This document shows positions 33,077 through 42,157 of a stretch of DNA of 64,000 nt, one piece after another (positions within the stretch are counted from its first letter, which is position 1; every line of letters starts with the position of its first letter). The translations under genes were made by a program, and so were the position numbers. The notes under the pieces are model-generated. The model had not been told where the DNA came from, searched no databases, and was given only the letters and a program-made list of their open reading frames with translations. The stretch is taken from positions 1 to 64,000 of the forward strand of contig CAKTOK010000004.1 of NCBI GenBank assembly GCA_934589835.1, written 5' to 3'. This DNA comes from an uncultured Oscillospiraceae bacterium. Lineage in GTDB: Bacteria > Bacillota > Clostridia > Oscillospirales > Oscillospiraceae.

Positions 33077-34000
33077 ATGAAGCGATTACACAGAAAGCAG
33101 GATCCGGCGGCCCTCAGCAGCCGTCTGATCCGACGGCCCATTCAACGGATGGTGTGGCTGTTCCTGCTGCCCACCTTTGCCGCCTTTTGCATCGGATTTT
33201 TGTATCCCTTCCTGAAAGGCGCATTTTTGTCCTTCTGCAAGTTCAAGCTGACCAGCCAGTGGAAGTGGGTGGGCTTTGACAACTATGTGAAGGCCTTCTC
33301 CGACAGCAGCTTCCTCCACGCCTTCTGGTATACGGCGCTGTTCGCCTTCGTGTCGGTGCTGTTCATCAACGTGCTGGCGTTTACGGTGGCCTATTTCCTG
33401 ACCAAGGGCATCAAGGGCTCCAACCTGTTCCGCACTGTGTTTTTCATGCCCAACCTCATCGGCGGCATCGTGCTGGGCTATATCTGGTCCATGATCTTCG
33501 ACGGTATCCTCGTCAAGTACAACACCTCTGTGGTGCTGGAGAGCAAGTACGGCTTCTGGGGCCTCATCATCCTCATGTGCTGGCAGCAGGTGGGCTATAT
33601 GATGATCATCTACATCGCCGGATTGCAGTCCATTCCCGAGGATATGCTGGAGGCTGCCCGTATCGACGGCGCCAACAGCTGGCAGATGCTGTGGAGAGTC
33701 ACCATCCCCAACATGATGAGTTCCTTCACCATCTGCATTTTCCTGACTCTGACCAACGGCTTCAAGCTGTTTGACCAGAACCTGGCGCTCACCGGCGGCC
33801 GCCCGTTTTTGCAGCAGCCGGACGGCAGCGTCATCAAGACCACGGAGATGCTGGCCCTGAACATCTACAACGCCTTCTACTCCGGCGGCGGCAACAACCG
33901 CGGCGTGGGGCAGGCCAAGGCTGTGATGTTCTTCATCCTCGTGGCCGCCATCGGCCTCATCCAGCTCCAGGCTACCCGTAAGAAGGAGGTGCAGCAGTAA
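33077..34000 (+). CDS. Sugar ABC transporter permease, MalF/UgpA type
   Basis: 307 residues, six predicted membrane helices, and the EAA loop EAARIDGANSWQMLWRVTIP that docks the ATPase. ATG at 33077 with AGGAG 7 bases upstream. Overlaps the next permease by one base (TAATG). Forms the membrane channel with the downstream protein. Confidence 0.94.
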   Translation: MKRLHRKQDPAALSSRLIRRPIQRMVWLFLLPTFAAFCIGFLYPFLKGAFLSFCKFKLTSQWKWVGFDNYVKAFSDSSFLHAFWYTALFAFVSVLFINVLAFTVAYFLTKGIKGSNLFRTVFFMPNLIGGIVLGYIWSMIFDGILVKYNTSVVLESKYGFWGLIILMCWQQVGYMMIIYIAGLQSIPEDMLEAARIDGANSWQMLWRVTIPNMMSSFTICIFLTLTNGFKLFDQNLALTGGRPFLQQPDGSVIKTTEMLALNIYNAFYSGGGNNRGVGQAKAVMFFILVAAIGLIQLQATRKKEVQQ

Positions 34001-34857
34001 TGCAGACCAGTCTCGCTAAAAAGCATGAACGCGGCAAGATGGCGCTGACCGTGGCGTTTGTCGTGATCTGCATCATCTATGTGCTGCCCATCCTCATCGT
34101 GCTGATGAACTCCTTCAAGAGCAATGCCGCTGTGAACACCGAGACGTTTGCGCTCCCCAACGAGAACTCCTTCGTGGGACTGCAGAACTATATCAAGGGT
34201 ATGACCTTCGGCAACTACCCGTTCATCAAGGCCGTGTTCTACAGCCTGTTCATCACCCTCGTCTCCTCGGCGCTGATTTTGCTGTGCACGTCCATGGCGG
34301 CGTGGTATGTCTCCCGCGTGGGCAGCCTCGTCAGTAAGATCGTGTACTACCTGTGCGTGTTCTCCATGGTGGTGCCGTTCCAGATGGTGATGTTCACCCT
34401 GTCCCGTACCGCCAACAAGCTGCATCTGGACACGCCGTGGACCATCCCCGTGATCTATCTGGGCTTCGGCGCGGGCCTTGCCGTGTTCATGTTCTCCGGC
34501 TTCGTGAAATCCATCCCGCTGGAGATCGAGGAGGCAGCCGTCATTGACGGCTGCGGCCCGCTGCGGACCTTCTTTCTGGTGGTGCTGCCCATGATGAAGC
34601 CCACCTTTATCTCCGTGGGCGTGCTGGAGATCATGTGGGTGTGGAACGACTTCCTGCTGCCGTATCTGGTACTGGACCGCACCCAGTATATGACCATCCC
34701 CATCGTCATCCAGCACCTGAAGGGCAGCTACGGTCAGGTGGACATGGGCGCCACCATGGCGCTGATCCTGCTGAGCATCCTGCCGGTCATCGTCTTCTAC
34801 CTGCTGTGCCAGAAGCACATCATCAAGGGCGTGGCCGCCGGCGCCGTCAAGGGCTAA
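34000..34857 (+). CDS. Sugar ABC transporter permease, MalG/UgpE type
   Basis: 285 residues, six membrane helices, EAA loop EEAAVIDGCGPLRTFFLVVLP, and the typical C-terminal QKHIIKGVAAGAVKG. Partner of the preceding permease. No ATPase gene follows; the importer presumably uses the MsmX-type ATPase at 40.2-41.3 kb. Confidence 0.94.
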   Translation: MQTSLAKKHERGKMALTVAFVVICIIYVLPILIVLMNSFKSNAAVNTETFALPNENSFVGLQNYIKGMTFGNYPFIKAVFYSLFITLVSSALILLCTSMAAWYVSRVGSLVSKIVYYLCVFSMVVPFQMVMFTLSRTANKLHLDTPWTIPVIYLGFGAGLAVFMFSGFVKSIPLEIEEAAVIDGCGPLRTFFLVVLPMMKPTFISVGVLEIMWVWNDFLLPYLVLDRTQYMTIPIVIQHLKGSYGQVDMGATMALILLSILPVIVFYLLCQKHIIKGVAAGAVKG

Positions 34858-34879
34858 GATCGTTTGTTTGAGGAGAACG

Positions 34880-34903
34880 CGGGGCGGGCTGCGGCCCGCC
34901 CCG
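34880..34903 (+). terminator. Hairpin after the permease genes
   Basis: 10-bp GC stem CGGGGCGGGC / GCCCGCCCCG, loop TGCG, no T-run; may attenuate rather than stop transcription into malQ. Confidence 0.55.
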
Positions 34904-34973
34904 TTCCCTCACTGAAAAATAAGTTTCCGGCGAAATGTCTGGAAAAAGAAGAGCAAGAAAGTGATTTGAGAGC

Positions 34974-36476
34974 ATGAAACGTTCCAGTGGTATTTTGATG
35001 GCCGTCTCCTCGCTGCCCTCCCCCTACGGGATCGGCACGCTGGGTCAGGCGGCGTATGACTTCGCGGATTTTCTCCGCGCGGCGGGGCAGCAGTACTGGC
35101 AGATGCTGCCGCTGGGCCCCACCAGCTACGGCGATTCGCCGTACCAGAGCTTTTCCGCCTACGCGGGCAACCCCTATTTTATCGACCCTGAGCTGCTGAT
35201 CGCCGACGGCCTGCTGACCAAGGCGGAATGCAGCCGGTGCAAATGGGGAGGAGACCCGCGCCATGTGGACTACGGCCGCATCTATGAAAAGCGGTTCGAC
35301 CTGCTGCGTAAGGCCTTCCGGCGCGGCTGGGAACGGGACAGCGCGGAGGTGGCCGCCTTCGCGGCGAAAAACGCCCGCTGGCTGCCGGACTACGCACTGT
35401 TCATGGCCTGCAAGCGCCATTTCGGCATGAAGGCGTGGACCGAGTGGGACGATGACATCCGTCTGCGGAAGGAGGGCGCGGTAGAGAAATACCGCACGCT
35501 GCTGCGGGAGGATGTGGCATTTTTCACCTATCTGCAATATCTGTTCTTCAAGCAGTGGGACAGCCTGCGGGACTATGTCCACTCGCTGGGCATCCGCATC
35601 ATCGGCGATCTGCCCATCTATGTGGCCATGGACTCCGCCGATGTGTGGGCAGAGACCGAGTTCTTCCAGCTGGACGAGACGCTGATCCCCGAGGCCGTCT
35701 CCGGCGTGCCGCCCGACTATTTCAGCGCCGACGGCCAGCTGTGGGGCAACCCCCTGTACGACTGGGACCGGATGCGCGAGGACGGCTTCGGCTGGTGGAT
35801 CCGCCGCATCGACGGCGCCGGTAAGCTGTACGACGTCATTCGCATCGACCATTTCCGCGGCTTCGACAGCTATTGGGCGGTGCCCTACGGCGAGAGCACG
35901 GCCAAAAATGGCAAGTGGGTGGCCGGACCGGGCATGGATCTGATCGCGCGGCTCAATGGCTGGTTCCCTCAGCTGGAGTTTATCGCCGAGGATCTGGGCT
36001 ATCCCACCCCCGGCGTCCAGCAGCTGCTTCACGACTCCGGCTGGCCCGGCATGAAGGTGCTGGAGTTCGCCTTTGACTCACGGGATACCAGCAACTACCT
36101 GCCCCACACCTACACGGAGCATTGCATCTGCTACACCGGCACCCATGACAACAGCCCGCTGGCGCTGTGGCGTCAGGAGGCAAAGCCCGAGGATATCGCC
36201 TACGCCAAGGCGTATCTGGCCCTCACCGAGGAGGAGGGGTTCCACTGGGGCATCATCCGCGGCGGCATGAGCAGCGTGTCGGAGCTGTTCGTGGCCCAGA
36301 TGCAGGACTATCTGGGGCTGGGAGAGGGACACCGCATGAACGTCCCGGGCACCCGGAGCGGCAACTGGCAATGGCGGCTGCTGCCCGGCGAGCTGACGCC
36401 GGAGCTGGCGGCGAAGATCCGGCGCATGGCCGTTCTGTACGGACGGGCGGAGCGTCCGGAGGAGGAAAACGCATAA
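34974..36476 (+). CDS. malQ: 4-alpha-glucanotransferase (amylomaltase), GH77
   Basis: 500 residues: SSLPSPYGIGTLG at the N-terminus, DLPIYVAMDSADVW, the nucleophile region IRIDHFRGFDSYW, EDLGYPTPGV and TGTHDNSPL. Transfers maltosyl units between maltodextrins, releasing glucose in the cytoplasm. Follows the importer, giving a maltodextrin uptake and processing unit. The ribosome site is weak (TTGAGAG), so translation may depend on transcription from upstream genes. Confidence 0.96.
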   Translation: MKRSSGILMAVSSLPSPYGIGTLGQAAYDFADFLRAAGQQYWQMLPLGPTSYGDSPYQSFSAYAGNPYFIDPELLIADGLLTKAECSRCKWGGDPRHVDYGRIYEKRFDLLRKAFRRGWERDSAEVAAFAAKNARWLPDYALFMACKRHFGMKAWTEWDDDIRLRKEGAVEKYRTLLREDVAFFTYLQYLFFKQWDSLRDYVHSLGIRIIGDLPIYVAMDSADVWAETEFFQLDETLIPEAVSGVPPDYFSADGQLWGNPLYDWDRMREDGFGWWIRRIDGAGKLYDVIRIDHFRGFDSYWAVPYGESTAKNGKWVAGPGMDLIARLNGWFPQLEFIAEDLGYPTPGVQQLLHDSGWPGMKVLEFAFDSRDTSNYLPHTYTEHCICYTGTHDNSPLALWRQEAKPEDIAYAKAYLALTEEEGFHWGIIRGGMSSVSELFVAQMQDYLGLGEGHRMNVPGTRSGNWQWRLLPGELTPELAAKIRRMAVLYGRAERPEEENA

Positions 36477-36512
36477 AAAAGGAACAGGCTCACAAGAGCC
36501 TGTTCCTTTTTT
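36475..36512. terminator. Bidirectional terminator between malQ and uraA
   Basis: 17-bp perfect stem flanked by A6 and T6, loop ACAA. Ends both convergent genes. Confidence 0.92.
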
Positions 36513-36531
36513 ATGTGTTTGAGGCCGCTTC

Positions 36532-37869
36532 TTAATAGCTGCCCAGGTCGGCGCTGGCGTCGCCCTCGACGCTCTTGCCGAACTCGTAGTCGTTGCCGGG
36601 CAGGATGGCGTTCAGAATGACGCCCGCCAGCGCGGCGATGGCCAGACCGGTCAGGGTGATGTCGGCGCTGCCCACGGAGAAGGTGATGCCGCCGGTGCTG
36701 CTGAAGCCCAGACCGCAGACGAAGATGACCGCGGCGATGATGAGGTTGCGGGACTTGGTCAGGTCCACGCGGTTTTCCACCACGTTGCGGACGCCGACGG
36801 CGGAGATCATACCGTAGAGGACGAAGCTGACGCCGCCCACGATGGCGGTGGGGATGGAGTTCACCAGCGCGTCAAACTTGGGGGAGAAGCTGAGGATGAT
36901 GGCGTACAGTGCCGCCAGGCGGATGACCCGGGGGTCGTACACGCGGCTCAGGGCCAGCACGCCGGTGTTCTCGCCGTAGGTGGTGTTGGCGGGGCCGCCG
37001 AACATACCGGCGAAGGCGGTAGCCAGACCGTCGCCCAGCAGGGTGCGGTGCAGGCCGGGGTCCTCGATGAAGTTCCTGCCGGTGGTGGAGGAGATGGCGG
37101 AGACATCGCCGATGTGCTCCATCATGGCGGCGATGGCGATGGGGGCCATCACCAGAATGGAGGTCACGTCGAACTTGGCGATGACGAACTGCTGCAGGCC
37201 CACGATGCCGGCGCTGTGAACCTCAGTGAAGTCCACCTGACCGCAGATCAGGGCCACGATGTAGCTGCCCACCACACCCAGCAGGATGGGGATGATCTTG
37301 ACCATGCCCTTGCCCCAGATGTTGGCGACAATGATGATGACGATGGCGCACAGGGCCAGCCACCAGTTGGAGGAGGCGTTAGACACGGCGGTGCCGGAGA
37401 GGTTCAGACCGATCAGGATGATGATGGGGCCGGTGACGATGGGGGGGAAGAAGCGCATGACCTTCTTGGCGCCCACCAGCTTGAACAGCAGGGCCAGCAC
37501 CAGATACAGCAGGCCCGCTACCACCACGCCGCCCAGCGCGTAGGGAAGCTTTTCCGCGCCGGTCATGGCGGCGAACTTGCCGCTGTCCAGATTGGCTACC
37601 GCCTGGAAGCCGCCCAGGAAGGCGAAGGAGGAGCCCAGAAAGGCGGGTACCTTCATCTTGGTGCAGACATGGAACAGCAGGGTGCCGAGTCCGGCGAACA
37701 GCAGGGTGGTCTGGATGGACAGGGGCAGGCCGTAGCCCGTGACCAGAATGGGGACCAGCACCGTGGCGCCGAACATGGCGAACAGGTGCTGCAGGCCCAG
37801 CAGGAGCATCCGCGGCGTGCCCAGCTCCCGGGCGTCGTAGATGGCGTCGTGTCCAAGTTTCTTGTTCAT
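36532..37869 (-). CDS. uraA: Uracil permease (NCS2/UraA family)
   Basis: 445 residues with 12-14 hydrophobic segments; NCS2 signatures PAFLGSSFAFLGG, MEHIGDVSAISSTTGR, GPANTTYGENTG. Takes up uracil by proton symport. ATG at 37869 (MNKKLGHDAIYDAREL) with AGAGGAAC upstream. Preceded by a 180-base leader holding a 26-codon leader ORF and a terminator, consistent with pyrimidine-controlled attenuation. Confidence 0.93.
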   Translation of the reverse strand: MNKKLGHDAIYDARELGTPRMLLLGLQHLFAMFGATVLVPILVTGYGLPLSIQTTLLFAGLGTLLFHVCTKMKVPAFLGSSFAFLGGFQAVANLDSGKFAAMTGAEKLPYALGGVVVAGLLYLVLALLFKLVGAKKVMRFFPPIVTGPIIILIGLNLSGTAVSNASSNWWLALCAIVIIIVANIWGKGMVKIIPILLGVVGSYIVALICGQVDFTEVHSAGIVGLQQFVIAKFDVTSILVMAPIAIAAMMEHIGDVSAISSTTGRNFIEDPGLHRTLLGDGLATAFAGMFGGPANTTYGENTGVLALSRVYDPRVIRLAALYAIILSFSPKFDALVNSIPTAIVGGVSFVLYGMISAVGVRNVVENRVDLTKSRNLIIAAVIFVCGLGFSSTGGITFSVGSADITLTGLAIAALAGVILNAILPGNDYEFGKSVEGDASADLGSY

Positions 37870-37924
37870 GTGACAGTTCCTCTCTTTCTTCATACGTTTA
37901 TTTCCACTTACTTGCAAACAGACC

Positions 37925-37956
37925 CAAAAAAAGGACCGGTGAAAAAATCACCGGTC
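37925..37956 (-). terminator. Leader attenuator of uraA
   Basis: GACCGGTGA-TTTTT-TCACCGGTC on the minus strand followed by CTTTTTTT, 55 bases before the uraA start codon. The 5' arm includes the last codons and stop of the leader ORF. Confidence 0.82.
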
Positions 37957-38028
37957 AAAGGAAACACGATCAAAAATGGAAACAGTGGGAGCCGCCGTCC
38001 GCTTTTTCGTCACATTCTTGCAGGTCAT
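37948..38028 (-). CDS. uraA leader peptide, 26 residues
   Basis: ATG at 38028 with GGGAGG 6 bases upstream, then 26 codons (MTCKNVTKKRTAAPTV, then SIFDRVSFDR) ending in TGA that is the tail of the terminator 5' arm. The coding region just before the terminator is T-rich (ATTTTTGAT, GTGTTTCCTTTG). This is the layout of the pyrBI leader in E. coli, where UTP shortage stalls RNA polymerase and lets the ribosome break the terminator. No family similarity is expected for such a peptide. Confidence 0.65.
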   Translation of the reverse strand: MTCKNVTKKRTAAPTVSIFDRVSFDR

Positions 38029-38057
38029 GGCAGTCCCTCCTCTCATTTGTCCTGCCT

Positions 38058-38086
38058 ATTATACGGGCCATTTCCCCAAAAAGCAA
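38058..38086 (-). promoter_or_regulatory. uraA promoter
   Basis: TTGCTT, 17-bp spacer, TATAAT on the minus strand; start point near 38051, about 22 bases before the leader ORF. Confidence 0.75.
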
Positions 38087-38189
38087 TACATTTCTGCGAC
38101 AAGAAACCAACAAAAAAGCGCGGCGCCGTTTGGCAAAATCAAACAAATCCATCACCGACGCTTCTGCCTGCCATCAGTGGGTATCGCTA

Positions 38190-38218
38190 TTTACAGGCCG
38201 CACGAATCGTGGTAACAT
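38190..38218 (+). promoter_or_regulatory. Promoter of birA and the chromate transporter genes
   Basis: TTTACA, 17-bp spacer, TAACAT. Confidence 0.6.
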
Positions 38219-38241
38219 AGCGGGGATAAGGAGGTGGGGTC

Positions 38242-38997
38242 ATGGACGTTCCGGTGTACCGCTACGAAACGGTGGATTCCACCAATACCCAGTGCCGCCG
38301 CCTGGCGGCGGAGGGCGTGATGGCCGCCGTGGTGACGGCGGACTGCCAGACGGAGGGCCGCGGCCGCATGGGCCGCCGCTTCCAGTCGCCGCCGGGGCTG
38401 GGACTGTATCTGTCGGTGCTGTGGCGCACCGGCCTGCGGGCGGACACGCTGCCCATGGTCACGCCGCTGGCGGCGGTGGCGGTCTGCCGCGCCGTGGAGG
38501 ATGTCTGCGGCCTGCGCTGCGGCGTGAAATGGCCCAACGATCTGATACTGGGCGGCAGAAAGGTCTGCGGTATCCTGACGGAGTCCGCGTTCCGACCGGA
38601 CGGCCAGCCGGACTGGGTCATCGTGGGCATCGGCGTCAACGTGTCCCAGACGGCGGCAGATTTTTCGCCCGATGTGGCCGCCATGGCCACGTCTCTCGGC
38701 GCAGAGCTGGGGCACAGCGTGTCTCGGGATGCGCTGGCGCAGGCGCTGGTGCGGCATCTGGCGGAGCTGCACGACAAGATCCTGCCCGATCCCGCCCGTT
38801 GGCGGGAGGATTACTGCACCCGCTGCGTCAACATCGGACAGCGGGTGCGCCTGACCTGCGGCGGTACGGCGCGTACCGGCACAGCGGAGGGCATCGACCA
38901 ACGCTGCGGCCTGACGGTCCGGTACGATGACGGCACGGCGGAGACGCTGTACGGCGGGGAGGTATCGGTCCGCGGCCTGTACGGCTATTCTGAATGA
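38242..38997 (+). CDS. birA: Biotin-[acetyl-CoA-carboxylase] ligase
   Basis: 251 residues: VDSTN, the biotinyl-AMP loop EGRGRMGRRFQSP, VKWPNDLILGGRKVCGIL, GIGVNV, and a C-terminal SH3-like domain. It lacks the N-terminal HTH of regulatory BirA, so it only attaches biotin to carboxylase carriers. AGGAGG is 8 bases before the ATG. Two chromate transporter genes follow after 9 bases, probably on one transcript. Confidence 0.94.
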   Translation: MDVPVYRYETVDSTNTQCRRLAAEGVMAAVVTADCQTEGRGRMGRRFQSPPGLGLYLSVLWRTGLRADTLPMVTPLAAVAVCRAVEDVCGLRCGVKWPNDLILGGRKVCGILTESAFRPDGQPDWVIVGIGVNVSQTAADFSPDVAAMATSLGAELGHSVSRDALAQALVRHLAELHDKILPDPARWREDYCTRCVNIGQRVRLTCGGTARTGTAEGIDQRCGLTVRYDDGTAETLYGGEVSVRGLYGYSE

Positions 38998-39006
38998 GGT
39001 GATCTT

Positions 39007-39549
39007 GTGAAATTACTTTGCGACCTGTTTCTCACCTTTGCCAAGGTGGGCGTTATGACCTTCGGCGGCGGTATGGCCATGCTGCCCATCCTCCAGCGGG
39101 AGGTGGTGGAGAACAAGGGCTGGGCCACCGACGAGGAGCTGGTGGACTACTTTGCCATCGGCCAGTGTACCCCCGGCATCATCGCCGTCAACACCGCCAC
39201 CTTCGTGGGGCAGAAGCAGCGGGGCGTGCTGGGCGGCATCATCACCACGGCGGGCATCGTGTTCCCCTCGCTGGTGATCATCACGGCGCTGGCCGGCGTC
39301 ATCAACAGCTTCTCCCATCTGGACTGGGTGCAGCACGCCTTCGCGGGCATCCGCGTGTGCGTGTGCGTGCTGATCTTCAACGCCACGCTGAAGCTGCTGA
39401 AGGGCTCCGTCAAGGACTGGCCCGCCGCTCTGATTTTCGCGGCGGTGCTGGTGGCCTCGCTGCTCACCGACCTGTCGCCCATCCTGTTCGTGGCGGCGGC
39501 GGCCCTGTGCGGCATCGTCATCCAGAACCTGATCAGGAGGGCTGACTGA
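39007..39549 (+). CDS. Chromate transporter, N-terminal-type half (short CHR)
   Basis: 180 residues, about six membrane segments, with the CHR core TFGGGMAMLPILQREVVENKG split over residues 16-36 and CTPGIIAVNTATFVG. Short CHR proteins act as pairs of oppositely oriented halves; the partner is encoded next with a one-base overlap. Start is GTG at 39007 with GAGGTGAT upstream. Exports chromate or, more likely in a gut anaerobe, an unknown anion. Confidence 0.9.
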   Translation: MKLLCDLFLTFAKVGVMTFGGGMAMLPILQREVVENKGWATDEELVDYFAIGQCTPGIIAVNTATFVGQKQRGVLGGIITTAGIVFPSLVIITALAGVINSFSHLDWVQHAFAGIRVCVCVLIFNATLKLLKGSVKDWPAALIFAAVLVASLLTDLSPILFVAAAALCGIVIQNLIRRAD

Positions 39550-40109
39550 TGCTGTATCTCCGGCTTTTCTGGGAATTCTTCAAGACCGGCCTGTTCGCTG
39601 TGGGCGGCGGTCTGGCAACCCTCCCGTTTTTGCAGGATATGGCCGACCGTACCGGCTGGTTCACCCACGCGCAGCTGGCGGATATGCTGGCGGTGTCCGA
39701 GTCCACCCCTGGCCCTATCGGCGTGAACATGGCGTCCTATGTGGGCTTTACCACCGGCGGCATCGGCGGCGCGCTCGTTGCCACGCTGGGCCTTGTGGCG
39801 CCCTCCGTCGTCGTGATCCTCATCGTGGCCGCGTTCCTCAAGGCGTTCCGCGACAGCAAGTGGGTCAGCGCCGCGTTCTACGGCCTGCGTCCGGCGTCTA
39901 CGGCGCTGGTGGCGGCGGCAGGTATCTCCGTGGTGCTCATCGCGCTGGTGAACACCGGCGCGGCGGGGCTGGCGTTCTTCAACTGGAAGGCCATCGCGCT
40001 GGCGGCGGTGCTGCTGGTGCTGACCCGCTGGGTCAGGTACACCAAAAACCTGCACCCCATCCTCTTCATTCTGGCCAGCGCCGTGGTAGGCGTTGTGTTC
40101 GAGTTCTGA
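39549..40109 (+). CDS. Chromate transporter, second half (short CHR)
   Basis: 186 residues with FKTGLFAVGGGLATLPFLQD, STPGPIGVNMASYVG and about six membrane segments. Overlaps the preceding CHR gene by one base (TGATG) and has AGGAGG inside that gene. Ends before a strong terminator. Confidence 0.9.
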   Translation: MLYLRLFWEFFKTGLFAVGGGLATLPFLQDMADRTGWFTHAQLADMLAVSESTPGPIGVNMASYVGFTTGGIGGALVATLGLVAPSVVVILIVAAFLKAFRDSKWVSAAFYGLRPASTALVAAAGISVVLIALVNTGAAGLAFFNWKAIALAAVLLVLTRWVRYTKNLHPILFILASAVVGVVFEF

Positions 40110-40120
40110 GCAGACGTGAG

Positions 40121-40158
40121 AAAAGGGATCCCCGTCCTGTCGGACGGGGATCCCTTTT
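40121..40158. terminator. Convergent terminator between the chromate transporter and msmX
   Basis: 17-bp perfect stem with A4/T4 ends and loop TGTC. Confidence 0.9.
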
Positions 40159-40175
40159 CTCTTTATAGGGGTGCG

Positions 40176-41345
40176 TTACCACTCCAGATTCTTTTCCGTT
40201 TCCTTGCTGAACACATGGGCCACGTTGCCGCCGAAGATCATGTTGACCTCGCTGCCCATGGGGAAGTGGGCGGCATTGCCGTTGGTGGGTACGATCACCA
40301 CCACATCGTGGCCGCCGGCGGAGATGTGCAGATGCACGGACGAGCCCATCAGCTCGCTGACGTCCACCTTGCCCTTGACGCCGTCGGCGCACAGCATGAT
40401 ATGGTCGGGCCGGACGCCCAGCACCACATCCTGCTCCGCCACATCCTTGGCGGACAGACGGGCCTGCTTATCCTCGGCCAGCTCTACGGTGATACCGTCC
40501 ACGGATACGGCGTATCTGCCGTTCTGCTTGACAAGGCGGGCATCGAAGAAGTTCATCTGCGGCGTGCCGATGAAGCCGGCCACAAACAGGTTGGCGGGAT
40601 GGTCGAACACCTCCTGCGGCGTGCCGATCTGCTGGATGAAGCCGTCCTTCATGATGACGATGCGGTCGCCCAGCGTCATGGCCTCGGTCTGGTCGTGGGT
40701 CACATAGATGAACGTGGTGTCGATGCGCTGGCGCAGCTTGATGATCTCCGCGCGCATCTGGTTACGCAGTTTGGCGTCCAGATTGGACAGCGGCTCGTCC
40801 ATCAGGAACACGGCGGGGTCCCGAACGATGGCGCGGCCGATGGCCACACGCTGGCGCTGGCCGCCGGACAGGGCCTTGGGCTTGCGCTCCAGATACTGGG
40901 TAATGTCCAGGATCTCCGCGGCCTCGCGGACCTTTTTGTCGATCTCCTCCTTGGGGACCTTCTTCAGCTTCAGGGAGAACGCCATATTCTCATACACGGT
41001 CATGTGGGGATACAGCGCATAGTTCTGGAATACCATGGCGATGTTGCGGTCCTTAGGCTCCACATCGTTCATCAGCTTGTCGCCGATCCACAGCTCGCCG
41101 GAGGTGATGTCCTCCAGACCTGCGATCATCCGCAGGGTAGTGGACTTGCCGCAGCCGGAGGGGCCCACCAGCACGATGAACTCCTTGTCGGCGATCTCCA
41201 GATTGAACTGCTGGACCGCCACAACGCCCTCCTCCGTGATCTGAAGATTGTTTTTTTTCTCCGGCTCCTCGCCCTTCTTGGCCTTTTTCTTCTTTTCGGT
41301 GTTGGGATAGACCTTCTTCAGGTCCTTCAGGATCACCTTTGCCAT
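40176..41345 (-). CDS. msmX: Multi-sugar ABC transporter ATPase (MsmX/UgpC family)
   Basis: 389 residues: Walker [12 protein letters not shown]-loop [11 protein letters not shown], signature LSGGQRQR, Walker [14 protein letters not shown]-loop THDQ, then TOBE/OB regulatory domain. An extra basic stretch ([17 protein letters not shown]) interrupts the usual start, between residues 14 and 31. Energises carbohydrate importers lacking their own ATPase, here presumably the one at 31.6-34.9 kb. No strong ribosome site near the ATG at 41345; GGAGG lies 28 bases upstream. Confidence 0.93.
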   Translation of the reverse strand: MAKVILKDLKKVYPNTEKKKKAKKGEEPEKKNNLQITEEGVVAVQQFNLEIADKEFIVLVGPSGCGKSTTLRMIAGLEDITSGELWIGDKLMNDVEPKDRNIAMVFQNYALYPHMTVYENMAFSLKLKKVPKEEIDKKVREAAEILDITQYLERKPKALSGGQRQRVAIGRAIVRDPAVFLMDEPLSNLDAKLRNQMRAEIIKLRQRIDTTFIYVTHDQTEAMTLGDRIVIMKDGFIQQIGTPQEVFDHPANLFVAGFIGTPQMNFFDARLVKQNGRYAVSVDGITVELAEDKQARLSAKDVAEQDVVLGVRPDHIMLCADGVKGKVDVSELMGSSVHLHISAGGHDVVVIVPTNGNAAHFPMGSEVNMIFGGNVAHVFSKETEKNLEW

Positions 41346-41529
41346 TTCGTCTTGACTGTAACTGCCCTGCCTCCGCAAACGGCAGTCTCACGCGGGGCGG
41401 AAAATGTCCCTCGCGCCTTGCGGCAAGTCTCCACATTGCCGCACCGCCAGCCACAGCGGTCAATTCCTCCTTTTCATTTGCCGCCGCCGCACAAGAAGTG
41501 GAGTGCACGGCGCCGGTGGGAATAGTGCT

Positions 41530-41558
41530 ATTCTACATGAAAACGTTTTCATTTGCAA
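41530..41558 (-). promoter_or_regulatory. msmX promoter with a LacI/CcpA-type operator as its spacer
   Basis: TTGCAA, 17-bp spacer, TAGAAT on the minus strand. The spacer contains the perfect 16-bp palindrome ATGAAAACGTTTTCAT (41537-41552), the form bound by LacI-family repressors or CcpA. The gap 41346-41617 shows nothing else. Confidence 0.75.
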
Positions 41559-41617
41559 GTGGATTTGTGGATATCGCCGCAGAAAAATCGCACCGGCCCG
41601 TGCCGGTGCGATCATTT

Positions 41618-42157
41618 TTACAGCTCGACGATGATGGGGGGATGGCCCGTGGCGGGCAGCAGCCTTTCCAGCACGTCCGCCGTCCGCAGACGCAGGGTGC
41701 TGGTGCAGATGCAGGGGTGACAGGAGAAGCAGGGCGCGTCGTACACCTCGCGGTCCATGAGCAGCTGCACCCGATTTTCCGTGTCGTTGGCCAGCCCCAG
41801 CACCGAGGCGGAGCCAGGGGTGCAGCGCAGCAGCTCCCACAGCAGCTCCTCCGGCCCGAAGCTCAGGCGGGCGGACCCGATCTGGGCGCTGAGATCCTTG
41901 GTGTGGAAGGGCTTGTCCGGCGGCATACACAGCAGATAGAACTGGGTCTTCTGCCGGTTGCACAGAAACAGGTTTTTGCATACGCTGACATCCAGCGCGC
42001 GGCCTACCTCGGCGCACAGGTCCATGTTGAACGCCGCATCGTGGCTCACGCGGTCATAGTCAACGCCCAACCGGTCCAGCAGGTCGAAGGCTGCGGCCTC
42101 CTGCGGCAGCAGCTCGCCCTCCGGACGGCTGTTATGGTACACAAAGGAGATGGTCAT
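41618..42157 (-). CDS. Prolyl-tRNA editing protein (PrdX/ProX, YbaK-like)
   Basis: 179 residues of the YbaK/ProRS-INS family: KNLFLCNRQKTQFYLLCMP, the substrate Lys-bearing DLSAQIGSARLSFG, and PGSASVLGL. Hydrolyses Ala-tRNA(Pro) in trans. Start ATG overlaps the murC stop (ATGA), so it is translated with murC. The pairing with murC has no obvious functional reason. Confidence 0.9.
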   Translation of the reverse strand: MTISFVYHNSRPEGELLPQEAAAFDLLDRLGVDYDRVSHDAAFNMDLCAEVGRALDVSVCKNLFLCNRQKTQFYLLCMPPDKPFHTKDLSAQIGSARLSFGPEELLWELLRCTPGSASVLGLANDTENRVQLLMDREVYDAPCFSCHPCICTSTLRLRTADVLERLLPATGHPPIIVEL

